From Bugula neritina (lineage: Eukaryota > Bryozoa > Gymnolaemata > Cheilostomatida > Bugulidae): a stretch of DNA of 64,000 nt. This document shows, one piece after another, positions 1 through 14,004 of this stretch. The first letter of the stretch is position 1; each line of letters begins with the position of its first letter. The position numbers and the translations under genes were made by a program. The notes beneath the pieces were generated by a model, which did no database searches, had not been told where the DNA came from, and saw only the letters and a program-made list of their open reading frames with translations. The stretch covers positions 4,833,698-4,897,697 of the forward strand of contig OZ037765.1 of the NCBI GenBank assembly GCA_964035545.1, given 5' to 3'.

Positions 1-180
1 TGTGAAACTGCAATGTTAGTCAACTGACAAACTTTATGTCCTAGTGTAATTTTTGTAAACTGATAGCTATAAATGTCAATGTGCAAGCGATTGATTGTCC
101 ATAGTTGTACATATGATGTACACTTCTTATCAATGCCGATACATTTACTCTCTGTACACTTACTTTGTATACACTTACAG

Positions 181-1872
<1,692 letters not shown>

Positions 1873-2435
1873 TGGCCGCAGTATGCCGACGTAGTTGATG
1901 CTACAGCTGCATGATGATTTAAACTATTAAACTCAATTTATATATGCGAAACTGCTTCACAATGCCAAATACCTTGTGGGAAGTGATTTTATAATAGAAC
2001 TTGCAGAACTGATAAACTGCAATGTTATAATGTGGAGTACTAGCCAACTATAATGGTGTATAGTACAAGTATATAATATGCATGTTTGTAAGAAACCGCT
2101 GTCAAGTGCATAAGATTTTTCTACTGTTGGTTGTTATGTAGTCGGGTACAAGAATTATGTTATAAAATTTGGGAATGTGTGATTAAAGGTACATGATTTA
2201 GTATTAGGCTATCTGAAATGTGTTCAGCTGTTTTACATACAAGGTTTTAGAATCACTTCAATTAGTACTGGTTATTTAGTTTGTATATTATTTTTATTAT
2301 AATCTTAAAAATGAAATTCCATATCATACTGTAAATATGAATATTTCAAGTTTGATAATTTGAAATAGATGTATTTTTAAAGTGTATTTTTATTTAACAT
2401 GGTATCTGTACATTTTGCTAATCTACTCTAAGCCT

Positions 2436-2441
2436 AATAAA
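2436..2441 (+). terminator. candidate polyadenylation signal for p38
   Basis: AATAAA hexamer 564 bases after the p38 stop codon, with no further gene on this strand before the convergent GNL3 3' end. It is the first canonical hexamer I noted in the presumed 3' UTR; usage is inferred. Confidence 0.4.
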
Positions 2442-3120
2442 CTGGTTTAATACAAAATGGCAACCTGATTTGTTGCTTAGTAAATCCAACCATTTGGTCC
2501 ATAGTTGCCGCGATTATTAGAAAAGACAACTCTAAAATAATGCACTAGATAACAAAATAGCCTTAGACCAACTACACTAACATAATTGGCAATATCTCTC
2601 GCATATGCTTTAGAGTTTAGACTATTATTTGATTTCTACCACTGTCTCCTCAATTTATTGAGTGAAGTGCTGTATGAAACTAACGATAATAAAATGCTAT
2701 AACCTAAATATTTCAGCCTACGACAGTTCTATTTTCTGTACTGAGCATTCATTCATGGCAATATCACTTTTCAATTTCAGTTATTATTTCATATATTGTC
2801 ATAGATACACATTTTGTCTTTTAAAGTCTTCTGTGACTTAACAAGTGTCTACCTATAGTCGGTGTTTGCATCTATCCTTGAGTAAATTCTTCTAAATTAG
2901 ATTAGATTCAGCATTTTCAAACCCAACTTTAATATTTAAGACCTAGTGGTCAATGTCTGTCCCAAGTGTCTGAACCCATGACTTGAGATGTAGGAAACAA
3001 AACAATCTTAGTTAGGTAATGGTTATACTAGCCTTGGTTATTCACCAACAACTAACCTATATGGGCAAATGATGATTTGAGTGATGTCTAATGACATTAG
3101 GAACAGTTGTAACTTTTATA

Positions 3121-3126
3121 TTTATT
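3121..3126 (-). terminator. candidate polyadenylation signal for GNL3
   Basis: TTTATT on the plus strand reads AATAAA on the minus strand, about 170 bases past the GNL3 stop. The 1873-3296 interval between the two convergent genes otherwise shows only A/T-rich sequence. Confidence 0.4.
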
Positions 3127-3296
3127 CTATTTCTTTTCATTAAAAAGACAGAGTTTTATATTTAACAGTAGTAAATATAAATGTTAATTTAAATGTTGAA
3201 AAATATCAACATTTCTGCATTTTTGATAAAAGTAACCCATTTTTTTGGTTGACTACTTATTAAGTTAGCTTATATAAAAGTCCAGTTCTGAACTCC

Positions 3297-6200
3297 TCAG
3301 CTTCCCAAGTCACCGAGTTTAGTCTCCAGAGCCGACGTTAGGTCATCAGACAGTTTGTCTGTAACAGAAGATGTCTCAATACAGCAACAGCTGCTGACAG
3401 TGCAAAGTCTGTTATGTTGAACAGTCATCTAACTAATACTATGTACAGTTCTTATTCACAGTGAGATGCAAAACTAACTGACAGAAGATAGTCACAAGTC
3501 ACAAACACAGAATTATAATAACTGAACTATCAGTGAGGTGTAAAGCAATTCTAAAAGCTTCCAACAAATTAAATACCGAAACAATAGAGTTTGAAAAATA
3601 AAAATTCATAACAAAACTAAACTCGAAGTAATAAGAATACCTGCTCTCTTTTTCTGCTTCTTCATCTTCTTGTATTCTTTCATTCTGCTTTTATTCATCT
3701 GCAACTTGTCTGGAGTGACAGGGGAGCGAACTGCTAAAGCCACATTTCGTCGTGTTTTTCTGCGAGGAGTCGGATCTGGGAGCACTACGTTGTCCAAAAC
3801 TCCTTTTTTGCCCTACAATTATCAGAGCACTACATTTTTACTGAGAGAGATGATATCAGCTGTACTAATTAAGGCATACTTATATTTGTTGACAAAAAAG
3901 GGCACAACTCCGAATATGAGCGCTCAACAATGAAAATTACTAATTTAATATGTTCAGAATTGTGTGTACCTGAATTGTGTTTAAAATAATATAAGCAAAA
4001 AGCAAATAGCCTAATCTAAGTTGTGCTGTAAACAGGAAAATGATTGCTTATTAACCGATACTTAGTACTCAATTAAAAAAGGCACCACATTACATTTTAC
4101 AAAAAGAAAAACATGAAAAATGGAGGTTACACTTGGCCTTAGCATTATCTCCAGTTTTATTTGCTAAATGTAGTTTGAGTGAATTCTCGAAGAATTGTCT
4201 ACAAAAGCTGATAGGTTAGAAATACTACTCCGTAATTTCATTATAGCTAACCAAAATCAACATATTAAAAACTAGAGCAAAGGTTTAAATTTTCTAACAA
4301 ATAGAATGCAGTTACCTTGGAAGTGACTGTAGAAGCTGAGTCATCGGTTGCCATGGTTTCCTCATCATCCGACTCCTCCCCCATCTCCTCATCCTCTACC
4401 TCAGCACCAGCTGTGAAACCTTCACTATTAACTACCATAGCATTGGATATGTGCGGCTTTAATCCTACAACAAATAGCAAGACTTTATAACAGCCAGACC
4501 AAGATTTCAGCCAAAATATGCAGACATAGCAAGCATTATACTGTAGGGCTGTACAAAAACTGCAGTATAAAGTATACAACAAAATTCAATATACAAAGTA
4601 AAACGAATAGCAAAACTTTAAAACAGTCTGACCAACATTTCAAATAAAATATGAGAACAAGGAAAATATATTAGGAATATATGACAACTACAGCATATAG
4701 TATATAATATACAGAGTATATAATATACAGAGTATATAATATACAGAGTATATTATACAGAGTATATTATACAGAGTATATTATACAGAGTATATTACAG
4801 TTAAACATAATAGAATTAGATTAACCTCTGATGTCATCATTTTCATCTTTAGTGAGCGACTCGATATCAAACTCTGCCGACATGGAGGAGACAATCTGTG
4901 CACTGAGGTGGGCGGGCAGAGTATGCTGCTCAGGTGGCTGCGTGTAGTAGGTGATCTTGCCCCTGGCAGCATATATATGATATTGATATTATACACTATA
5001 CTATGGCAGCATATATATGATATTATACACTGTACTATGACGGCATACATATGATATTATACACTATACTATGGCAGCATACATATGATATTATACACTG
5101 TACTATGGCAGCATACATATGATATTATACACTATACTATGGCAGCATATATATGATATTATACACTATACTATGGCAGCATACATATGATATTATACAC
5201 TGTACTATGACGGCATACATATGATATTATACACTATACTATGGCAGCATATATATGATATTATACACTATACTATGGCAGCATACATATGATGTTATAC
5301 ACTATAATATGACAGCATACATATGATATTATACACTATACTATGACAGCATACATATGATGTTATACACTATAATATGACGGCATACATATGATATTAT
5401 ACACTATAATATGACAGCATACATACATATATATTGTGGTGATTGGTAGGTGGAAATGGAAATAGTTTAAACATAGGCCAATCCAGTTCATTATACACGA
5501 AATAAATTGCAATGTCATAACGTCTATTATTAATAAAGCACAAACAGTATTTAGATTAATTTAAATGTCATCCCAGGACTTTAGAAAATTATTACTGATA
5601 ATTTATGGTTGGGACTAAAAGAATATTTTACTGTTTCGTTTTTTCTGGCCAAAACCATGCTATTAAAAATTTAATGAGTTTCAATTGTAAAACATTTTAT
5701 CTTACAGTGCTTTTAACATATTTTGTAGCAGACAGAGAATAAAAATGAGAAACAAAGTTTAGATGAGAATATAATAAAGAAGTGAATCAATAAAAAAATT
5801 ATTCGCGGATCTTCACGGAAACCGCATGGCAAAAATAAACCAAACTTACAAATTCCAATCCTGTAGTACCATGCGGGCAGCTTTAGTGAGATTTGGTAAC
5901 CCCCCTTTCTTGAGCATGCCGTACCGCTTGGCTAGCAGCACCAGGAAATTATTACAGTCTGTGTACATTGGTATCTGGTAACAAGCAGACAAACACACTG
6001 ATAAGGATATAAAATGACTAGTCGGATAATTTTGCTACATGTTTCTACATAAAGATTTAGATGCCACATTAAAAACAAGCAGTTTCATTTAACAATTAAG
6101 AAGTTACTGTCACAGGGTCAGCAAAGCTATTATTAAAATATTATCAAGTACTAGAACCCCCTTTCCCCCTCCGAACAACCACTCTGGTTGAGTCATCAAA

Positions 6201-9200
6201 TACCTTGTATTGCAACATCATCTGGTCCTTTCGACAGCGACTAAGAATGATCTCTACTGGAGCTGTCGGGTCTTCGATTTGCTCAACCTTCACGGCGTTG
6301 CGCAGAATAGTGTGAGCAGAGGCTTCGTCGCCTGTTGCCATGACGATACCGGGACAATCCAGCAATCGGACATTCTTATCCAGTTGCACCTCCTGCATGG
6401 ATCTGAACAGAGCACACAAGTACTAACAGTACGCAGTTAACTGACACACTCATGCTGTGGTAGAATTTACATAAATATACTTTATAACAATTCCATTAAC
6501 TCCAAAATAGTCAGTATTGTCTAGTGAAAATTGAACACAGTGAAAACAGAAATGAGAAAAATACAAGATGACAGATGTCAGAAGATATGACAACTAGTGG
6601 CATGTAATTGACAGCTAGTGTCAGGTGAAACATGTGAAACTCACTTGGTAACTCCAGGCGTGTTACCAACCAGACAGGACTTGCTTCTTTTAAGACTGTT
6701 AATAAGACTGCTTTTGCCCGTGTTTGGAAATCCTGGCAAGTAAAAAGTGTAACAAAAGATGAAAAAAATATCAATTAAAAGTATAGCAGGATAATTAAAA
6801 GCTGTAATAACTGAAAACAGAAAGTATTGAATGCAACACCTACCGACTACTCCCACTCTAATGGCGGTTTTCAGATCTCTGTTTCTGCTGTAGTTGGCCA
6901 ACAGTTTGAGTAAGACGTCTGCTCCCAGACACACTGATGTCTTCAACAGACTGTGTGAGGCATTGGCTACAGGCACAGTACTTCGTGAGAGGTTGTCGTT
7001 CTGTGTCTGCGTACTGCACTTGAAGGCAATAGTGGGAAGTTCATTGCGCAAGTGTTTCAGCCATGCCTGCACATTGTCTACAGAAAGTTATGTAATGCTT
7101 GTATTCTATCACAGGACTAGTAGAGTCAATTATCTCACAAAATACAGTAACATCCAGCAAACTAAAACCACGTGCAATTGTTCAATGATGCATTAATTGT
7201 TATAATTGATAAAAGAACTTGGAAAAAAAGTAGGCAGACAAAATAGAAACCCATTAACTAATGGACCAACCACCTAACTATGTGACATACCTTTAGGCAC
7301 GAGATCTATTTTGTTGAGTACCAGAACCAACTTCTTATTGGCTCCTGCACTGACTACAGCCTGCTCCACCTGAGGACACCGACTTCCAATAGGATCCCTC
7401 GCATCCAGTACCTCCAGAATCACATCTGCGGCTTCCACCACCTGCCGGCACGAAATACAACCCCTCAACACAATATAGTGAATGTAGAAACATTACTTTG
7501 CAACCTATTTCTCACTTTAGCTATTACTCAATAAATACTTTGGGTGAAAATTTAATAAATATTACAAAATAGACCCTGTTGGTACTGCAAAACATGGCAC
7601 GCAAAAAAACGGCATCCCTTCCATATGATTTCCATAGACATTATTGCAGAAAATACTTTTACTCAAAAAAGTGGCTTTTTTAAATCGGAGTGGTTTAAAA
7701 ATTGAGTGTAATGAAAACTTTATTTATGCTGCCACATGCCTCAACATCCACAGTAAATAAATCAGTCAGTAGCTCAACAGGTTATAAGCTACAAGCTGAA
7801 AAAACCAAACCAAAACAGAAGTCAACACATGAACCTGTAGTAAAACAAATACAAAGGTAAAAGAGACTGGTGGATTTTCCAGCCAGGATGGTAAGCAACT
7901 TGGGCAGTAACAAATACGTAGACTGACCTTTCTAAACTCTTTGTAGTACGCCTTCAGGGAGCTTTCAACTGCCTTCCCAGAACCAAACTTAGATTTCTCT
8001 GCTGAAACAAACTCTTCATTGCTTTCAAATTCAGCCGCTTTGCTTTCTGCAGACTTTACCATGTCAGCTAGACTTTGGGGGGCAACATTGCCTGTGCGCT
8101 TGGCTTCTTTAAGCTGAGCTCGAGCGTCTTTACGCTTCTGTTTGTTTTCTTCTTTCAATTGCTCTTTCTAACAGAACACATAATTTCAATCACGACAAAA
8201 ATACAAATTATTGTGTAGAATACATATCTATTGAAAGAAATAATACGCGGTCCGGCAATCAGCTAAACATAGCAGTAGTGATAACACTTACATCATTTAT
8301 TATGTCTCTACTGAATGGATATGAATGGAATAAAAAGTCCCCAGATTGCACATACATGAATTACACACACTGTACATGATTTACAGTTTACTTATGCAGT
8401 GTCTTGTACATACCAGTTCTCTTCGTCGCTTAGCCTCTTTCAATATGTCATCTTTAAATGGAAGGCTATTTGGGACACCCGGATCTTTTCGTTTTAATTC
8501 TGAAACAATTAGTTGAAAACAAATTTGCTTAGAATATAGAATATTTAAGGTTGAACCTACATCTCGTTCGATAACTTCTTTTCATGACTTACACTATGTT
8601 TTTAATTTTTATATTTTGCAACATAATAGTTAATTAATGGAGGACCTGATGATAGGTTGCATCACTATCAGTTTTACAATGAAAATATAACTTTCTAAAA
8701 TTGAACTTGTTGAACTACTTGTTATAGAACAAAAATAACATGCCATTGATGGGAGTTTTAACCCTGACAGAACCAACTGAATTAGCAGTGTGGAACTCGG
8801 AATTATCCATTACATTAAACTACACTTGCCTATATAGTAATGGTTCACTTGACAACATATTGCATTACTATTAGATTTCAACTGGAAAGTAAATATAACT
8901 TTCTAATAACTATGATGAGACAGTTTTCTATTTTTGGTGGATGACACTGATATTGTTCCATTTCACAAATATTATTAGTTATAAATATAGCATTTAGTTT
9001 AACCAACTCTGTTTGTTTGGAGTTTTCTTCGCTTCCTTCCTCAACTTCCTGTTGTGTTCTCTGACCTGAAAAAACATGATTGATATATTTTATTACATTT
9101 CAGTTACAATAAAACCTCCAATACATGTGCTACATACAGATATTCACATACCTTACGTTCGACTTTCACACGATGTCTGGTTGTCTGTCGCTTGCTAGCT

Positions 9201-9521
9201 TTTTCTATAAACAATAAATTAAAACTAAATTAACTAAAATAATAATTAAAAATAACGAAATTCATAACTAATCTTGGATATAGTCATTCAGCTAAGTAAA
9301 CATAAACCACAAGGTTACAACAATGTGTGTTTAATAATTGGCAGATAGGAAAATGGTTGTTGGTACAAGTATTTGTATGAGCATTAAAAAACAAAACAAT
9401 TAATATAAGATTGTGCACATACGCTGATGCACCATGATCATTATGTGGTCACCTACATTTGAATAACAATTTAAATGTATTTTTATATAATTTACTTACT
9501 TTTGAACCCTCTTACAACCAT
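3297..9521 (-). CDS. GNL3: nucleostemin / GNL3-GNL3L family nucleolar GTPase, complete (14 coding exons)
   Basis: Minus-strand exons in coding order: 9521-9500, 9204-9152, 9065-9008, 8499-8414, 8167-7928, 7441-7291, 7077-6844, 6732-6645, 6402-6204, 5974-5850, 4962-4826, 4464-4316, 3812-3641, 3358-3297. All junction phases fit and give 591 residues, against about 550-580 for human GNL3/GNL3L. Seen in order: a basic N-terminus with KKASKR (nucleolar signal, nucleostemin style); [13 protein letters not shown]; a Lys/Glu-rich coiled-coil region (about 60-130); AYYKEFRK then [10 protein letters not shown]4 motif NKID (about 195) placed before the G1 P-loop GFPNTGKSS (about 282) and G3 DCPG (about 326), i.e. 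the circularly permuted YlqF/YawG order; [18 protein letters not shown]; an acidic stretch; a Lys-rich C-terminus ending [11 protein letters not shown]. The family acts in ribosome biogenesis and in p53/telomere-linked control of proliferation. The middle and C-terminus resemble GNL3L and the N-terminus resembles GNL3, as expected for an unduplicated invertebrate ortholog. The ATG at 9521 is the first in a 7-codon first exon. Confidence 0.93.
4699..4800. repeat. AT-rich tandem repeat in a GNL3 intron
   Basis: Tandem copies of a 10-16 base unit built from AGTATATAATATACAG and the shorter AGTATATTATACAG, ending about 25 bases before the GNL3 splice donor (donor GT at 4825-4824 on the minus strand). 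Confidence 0.8.
4966..5432. repeat. 34-bp minisatellite in a GNL3 intron (about 13 copies)
   Basis: Tandem array with a period of 34 bases (for example GCATACAT recurs at 5043 and 5077). Each unit has GGCAGCATACATATGATATT followed by ATACACTATACT. Copies differ at a few sites (ATACATATG/ATATATATG, ACTATAC/ACTGTAC). It begins directly at the 3' splice site of the intron 4963-5849 on the minus strand and fills over half of it. Confidence 0.9.
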
Positions 9522-10139
9522 GATGACGATTGTAAACTTAGCGAGGCCACTGGTGGTGCTGTAAGTGCAAGTACTCTGTCTAGTTTATGACACTCACACT
9601 ATCACCTTTTGGATAATTATTGCCAGAAAGGTGGTGATCGGTATATAACTATAAAGATAAGAGTTGATAAACTTCAGTATTACAGCGAGTTCATCCTACA
9701 AGTAAAACTTATGTATTTTGCTTTCAGACTGAGAATCAGAGCGCGACTGACTAAGTGCAATGTGTTATTGTAGTAACTTGGGCCAAGAAACTTAAACTTA
9801 AGTCAGAGTCCGACCAAACTCAGTCAACAGTCAAAATGTGACTGACTGAACACTCTCAGCCTCAGGTTTAGAAATTACATGCAAAACTAAATGAGTATGA
9901 TTATGATAAAATGGTAATCAGAAATGAGTATGACCGAGTGTCTCTTACTCAGTGGACTGAGCCATTTAACTAGTCAAACTGAACCTGGGTCAGAACAACA
10001 TGGAGTTTGAGAGCAAAAGCATAACTATAACTTTAGTCTATTAGAAATACTAATAGTAATAGATTTGGTAACACCCACAATATTAATAACAGTTAATACT
10101 AAAATTAAAACTAAAAGTAACAGCAATTATAAAAGCGTC

Positions 10140-10340
10140 AGGCCCAGTGGCAGTCATTTCCTAAGACTCATTATCAACAGTTACAGTTAGACTCAACGTC
10201 AGTGACACTCACACTGACTGTCACTGAGTCCGATTGTCACACTCATTCAGTCTGAGTAACACACACTGACACTCACACTGTGAGTGAGTCACAGTCTGAG
10301 TCAGAGGCTGACCCTGTCACTGTGAGTGTCATTTACTGAT
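10140..10340. repeat. degenerate GACTCA/CACTGA repeat block
   Basis: Dense scrambled repeats of ACTCACACTG, GACTGTCACTGAGTC and related words, rich in both orientations, so the block could form imperfect hairpins. A related but sparser version (ACTGAGTCAGAG-like words) extends back to about 9730. No coding or RNA signal seen. Confidence 0.55.
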
Positions 10341-12828
10341 TTAGTTTTACCATTACAGTTACTGTTAATGTTAAGTGTTAAGCATAATCATAATGTTACA
10401 TTTACTTTTAGTTTTACTGATTTAGATTACATTTAGTTTTACTTTTAGTTTTACTCATTATCATAAAAGACATTATGATTAACTTTAAGAATAAGTTTAA
10501 GTCATTTCACATTGACAGTTCTCTGTGTTAGGTTTCACATTTGCTTTTGGCGTTAATTTGTTGACTCTTTTTAACACCGGTTTAATTGAAATGAACAATT
10601 TCTAAAATGTAGCACATGCGATTGTTATGAAAGTTGGCAAAGTTAATTTTCAAACCTGAAACTGAAAGGTAAAAAGTTAATACGATTGCAATGTTTCGGT
10701 GTTACGCCATGTGACGTACTACTACTAGTACTAGTGGATTTGCTATTGCTATCAGCACGTGGGAAGTTTATTACTGGTTAGTTCGCCTTTAAAATACTCG
10801 CCCATTAATGTTGTACCTACTACAAATACCGAATTGTAATTGTATTGATTTAATAATAATTTTATTTTTTATTAACCAATAAAATGAACAAATTTCTATT
10901 TTATTACAATTAGTTGCGCTTTTTATTTTTGTTTCAAATCGTACAAAAAATGAGAACTCAAGTAGTTTATACCTTGACAGTAAAATATGTTCATGTTGTT
11001 TTGGCCCTAAACAAAGTGAGTCGAATTATCATATTCAAAACCCTGGGTGGGATAACTCTAAAGTACATTCTTCAAGCCTTCAATCCGGATCGTGTGATGG
11101 TCTAAACTCCAAAGGGTTTTATTGCAGCTTTTGATTATCTCCCTTACATTTAATTTCACGAACTCGTGTTTATCAGAAGACTAAATAGGTCATTCTGATG
11201 TGCATAAGATTTGCCTTTTATTAACTGTAAAGCTGGTGGTGGCCAACATGTTACATGTTTCTTCATGTTTCTAGCTCACAGGCTCAACAGATAGCTGTAG
11301 GTTACAGACACCATGTGATTGGCAATACCATTGATATATCATATAATAATTATTTCATTGAGCAATACATTGACAATACATTCCTATTGAAACAAGTATT
11401 TATATGCGACATTTTTTCAGGTTGCAATAAGTCTTTTACCAAAAAATTCTTACATATAATGTAACATTCTTTGTAAATATCGGTTTTTCATATAACATTA
11501 TAAAACATTTCCATATCAACTTTTTATTAAACATAACTTTTCTATATGCATGCATCTATATAAGCATAACCACATATATACATTATAAATTTGGAGTTAT
11601 AAGAAACTCAACTATGAAAGATTATAAAAGCTGATAAACTTATAAATTCATTTAATTGAACTTATTGCAGATTGTATCAGTAATATTTTATATTGTATAC
11701 AATTTGTTTTAATTGTTTATCAGTCTGCAAATTAGTATATGAAAAAAATCACCAACAAATTACAAACTTGCTAGTTTTTATAATGCTAATGCAGCTGAAC
11801 AATATTAAATATAGTTATCAACAGCTAACGAAATATGCCAGCATATTTTTATATGCTATACTTGAATGTATAGTAATTTAGTTTAGCTTTTGGTTTTTGA
11901 ATTTTTAATGCCTAGTGCAGTTTAGCATTACAACAAGGTAATGCGCTGAAACTTTACAAATGACTTAAAGCCAGTTTGTTTATAAATATCATTTATATTT
12001 TGCAGTACATAATATGGTGGGTATAACATTATAATTACTGTATAGCAAGTTTACAATGTGGCCCTTGCCATGAAATATTCCCGTTCAGTGGCCATCGATC
12101 TGAAAAGGTTGGACACCCCTGGTGTATAGCATGGAATTTATGTTGCTGCATGTGAAATATAATACCTCAAAATAAAGCATTTTATGTAATAAACTAAATA
12201 CTAGCAATTTTACATAATTATACAGCCTGTTTTTTCTCTTTGCATGCAGTTTCTTTGCATGTAACCAGCTGTATGTTTTTCTTTATACTAGATAAATGTA
12301 AATCTCATATTCTGCACATTCACTTTTAGAAAATACAAATTTATTGAAACTAGCAAAAAACTTTCAACAGCTGTTTTTAAATAATGCTAAAAAGTAATGT
12401 AAGTGGGTTTCAACTATTGTGTTGAAATGATTTTCAACATTATTCTCCTATCCAAATTAATTCAAATAAAAACAGCGAATGAATCTCAAATGGGCATCTA
12501 GTGGTAAAGCTTCCAAAAGCTATAAATTTACTAAGTAACACCTGACTAACTTGATGTTAGGCTACCTCATCAAAGTGCTACTACAATTTTTACATATCAA
12601 AAAGAGTGCAGTAGGTTATGGCTGCTTTATTGGAATGATTCCCTATAATTTATTTAACATTTATTGATCTCTTTTATTGTTTGCCAATGGCTGCCTGCTT
12701 TTAGCAAAAGTAATTGCTAATCGAGCAAAAGTAGCAAACAAGATATTATAATAATATTATATTGCTCATTTAAATCATAGACTACCATCTGACATAAGCT
12801 TTAATAGCTAATACAAGTAATAATAGCT

Positions 12829-13014
12829 ATGCCTTTCAGATTGCTGGTACACATCTGGATGTTTCATGACATTAGGAAGGAAAAGTTATACGGAGCTCGC
12901 GGCTTACTTAAAGCTTACTATGAGCCTATTTATAAGCAAAAGGTTAAAGTTCACAAATTTATAGGCAACTCCGGCGAAAAAGTCGCTACAAATTTAGCCC
13001 GACTACAGCAATAA
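12829..13014 (+). CDS. unassigned 61-codon ORF
   Basis: ATG to TAA with a compositionally protein-like, basic translation (contains YGARGLLKAYYEPIYKQ and FIGNSGEKVATNLARLQQ) and less A/T than its flanks, lying in the GNL3-PBRM1 intergenic region. I do not recognise the family. There is a possible acceptor CCTTTCAG just inside it (12831-12838), so it could be an exon of an unannotated transcript, a small single-exon gene or a fragment of a retrocopy. No membrane segment is seen. In-frame stops close upstream limit an N-terminal extension. Confidence 0.25.
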   Translation: MPFRLLVHIWMFHDIRKEKLYGARGLLKAYYEPIYKQKVKVHKFIGNSGEKVATNLARLQQ

Positions 13015-13299
13015 AGTTGTCTTTTCTTCTATAACAAAGATCCACTGCAAAAGCCAAGGTCTTCCTAAACAAAAAAAATTGGTCAACATCGGCATATCCA
13101 GACTCAGAGTGAAGGTGCAAAGCTAGTTGATTTTATAGAAACATAAATAAGTATAATTTAATATAACTAATTAATATTAATGGGTATGGTGTTATTATTT
13201 ATAATTGCTATATTTGTAGCATGGTCATAATATTTATATTATTTTAATTTTCAAGTATACCCATTGGCCATTGGCCATTAAACTTTAAGTTTAACTTAG

Positions 13300-13680
13300 T
13301 TAGTATTTACTATTACTATTAGTATTACTACTACTATTACTATTAGTATTACTATTACTATTAGTATTAGTATTACTATTAATGTATTAGTAATAATAAT
13401 TGTTGTATTTATAATTTATATAGTATACAATACGAGCGTGATTCTGAAACTGAATATCAATAATCAATATGAATATGCATGATCATGATTCTCAAAGTTG
13501 ATAATAATTATATTGCTAATCAATATCATTATGATTATGGTAATCACTTTTTGATAAGGATTCAGATTGTCACTTATAGTATAAGTTATAGTTATACTTA
13601 TAGTTATCCTTATACGTTATAGCTATACTTATACGTATAATTATACTTATACTTATAGTATAACTTATAGTAATATCATT
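13300..13680. repeat. AT-rich short tandem repeats upstream of PBRM1
   Basis: Two clusters: TATTACTATTAG/TACTATTAGTAT trinucleotide-like repeats at about 13300-13390, and TATAGTTATACTTATA repeats at about 13570-13680. No protein or RNA feature is visible in this stretch. Confidence 0.7.
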
Positions 13681-14004
13681 ACCATTATAATTATGATTAC
13701 TTGTAATATGAAAAATAAATAGTTGAATAAGATTATAATTATAATTTGATCATCACAATTGTGAAGCTCAAACTGAATTTGAATGTAATTTTCAATATGA
13801 TTATGATTAACCATTACTTTTGTAATTTTTCTTTTCTTATCTTTTTTCTTCTTGTTTGCAAAGTCAAAGTGCTGTTTGGGTGTACTTCTGATTTAATAAT
13901 TTCTAGAACTGAAATAATCTTGACGGTATTAGCTTTTGTTTATGCTTTCCTTTTTTAAACAATGTTACTTAGCTGTAAAGAAGAACAATTTTGTAGTTTA
14001 CAGA

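Larger units (their letters stand above)
9522..14004. other. GNL3-PBRM1 divergent intergenic region
   Basis: About 4.5 kb between the two start codons, transcribed outward on each side, so it should hold both promoters and any non-coding first exons. No conserved coding sequence is seen apart from an unassigned short ORF at 12829-13014. The interval includes a GTCACTGAGTC/ACTCACACTGA-rich block (about 10140-10340), TATTACTATTAG repeats (13300-13390) and TATAGTTATACT repeats (13570-13680). The PBRM1 ATG at 14005 is preceded by TTTACAG at 13997-14003, which looks like a splice acceptor and suggests an upstream non-coding exon. Confidence 0.6.

Noticed and set aside
8168-9000. Possible intronic snoRNA in GNL3 (human GNL3 introns host box C/D snoRNAs)
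   Set aside because: TGATGA-like and CTGA words occur but not as a correctly spaced C/D pair with a terminal stem on the transcribed strand; not supportable by eye.
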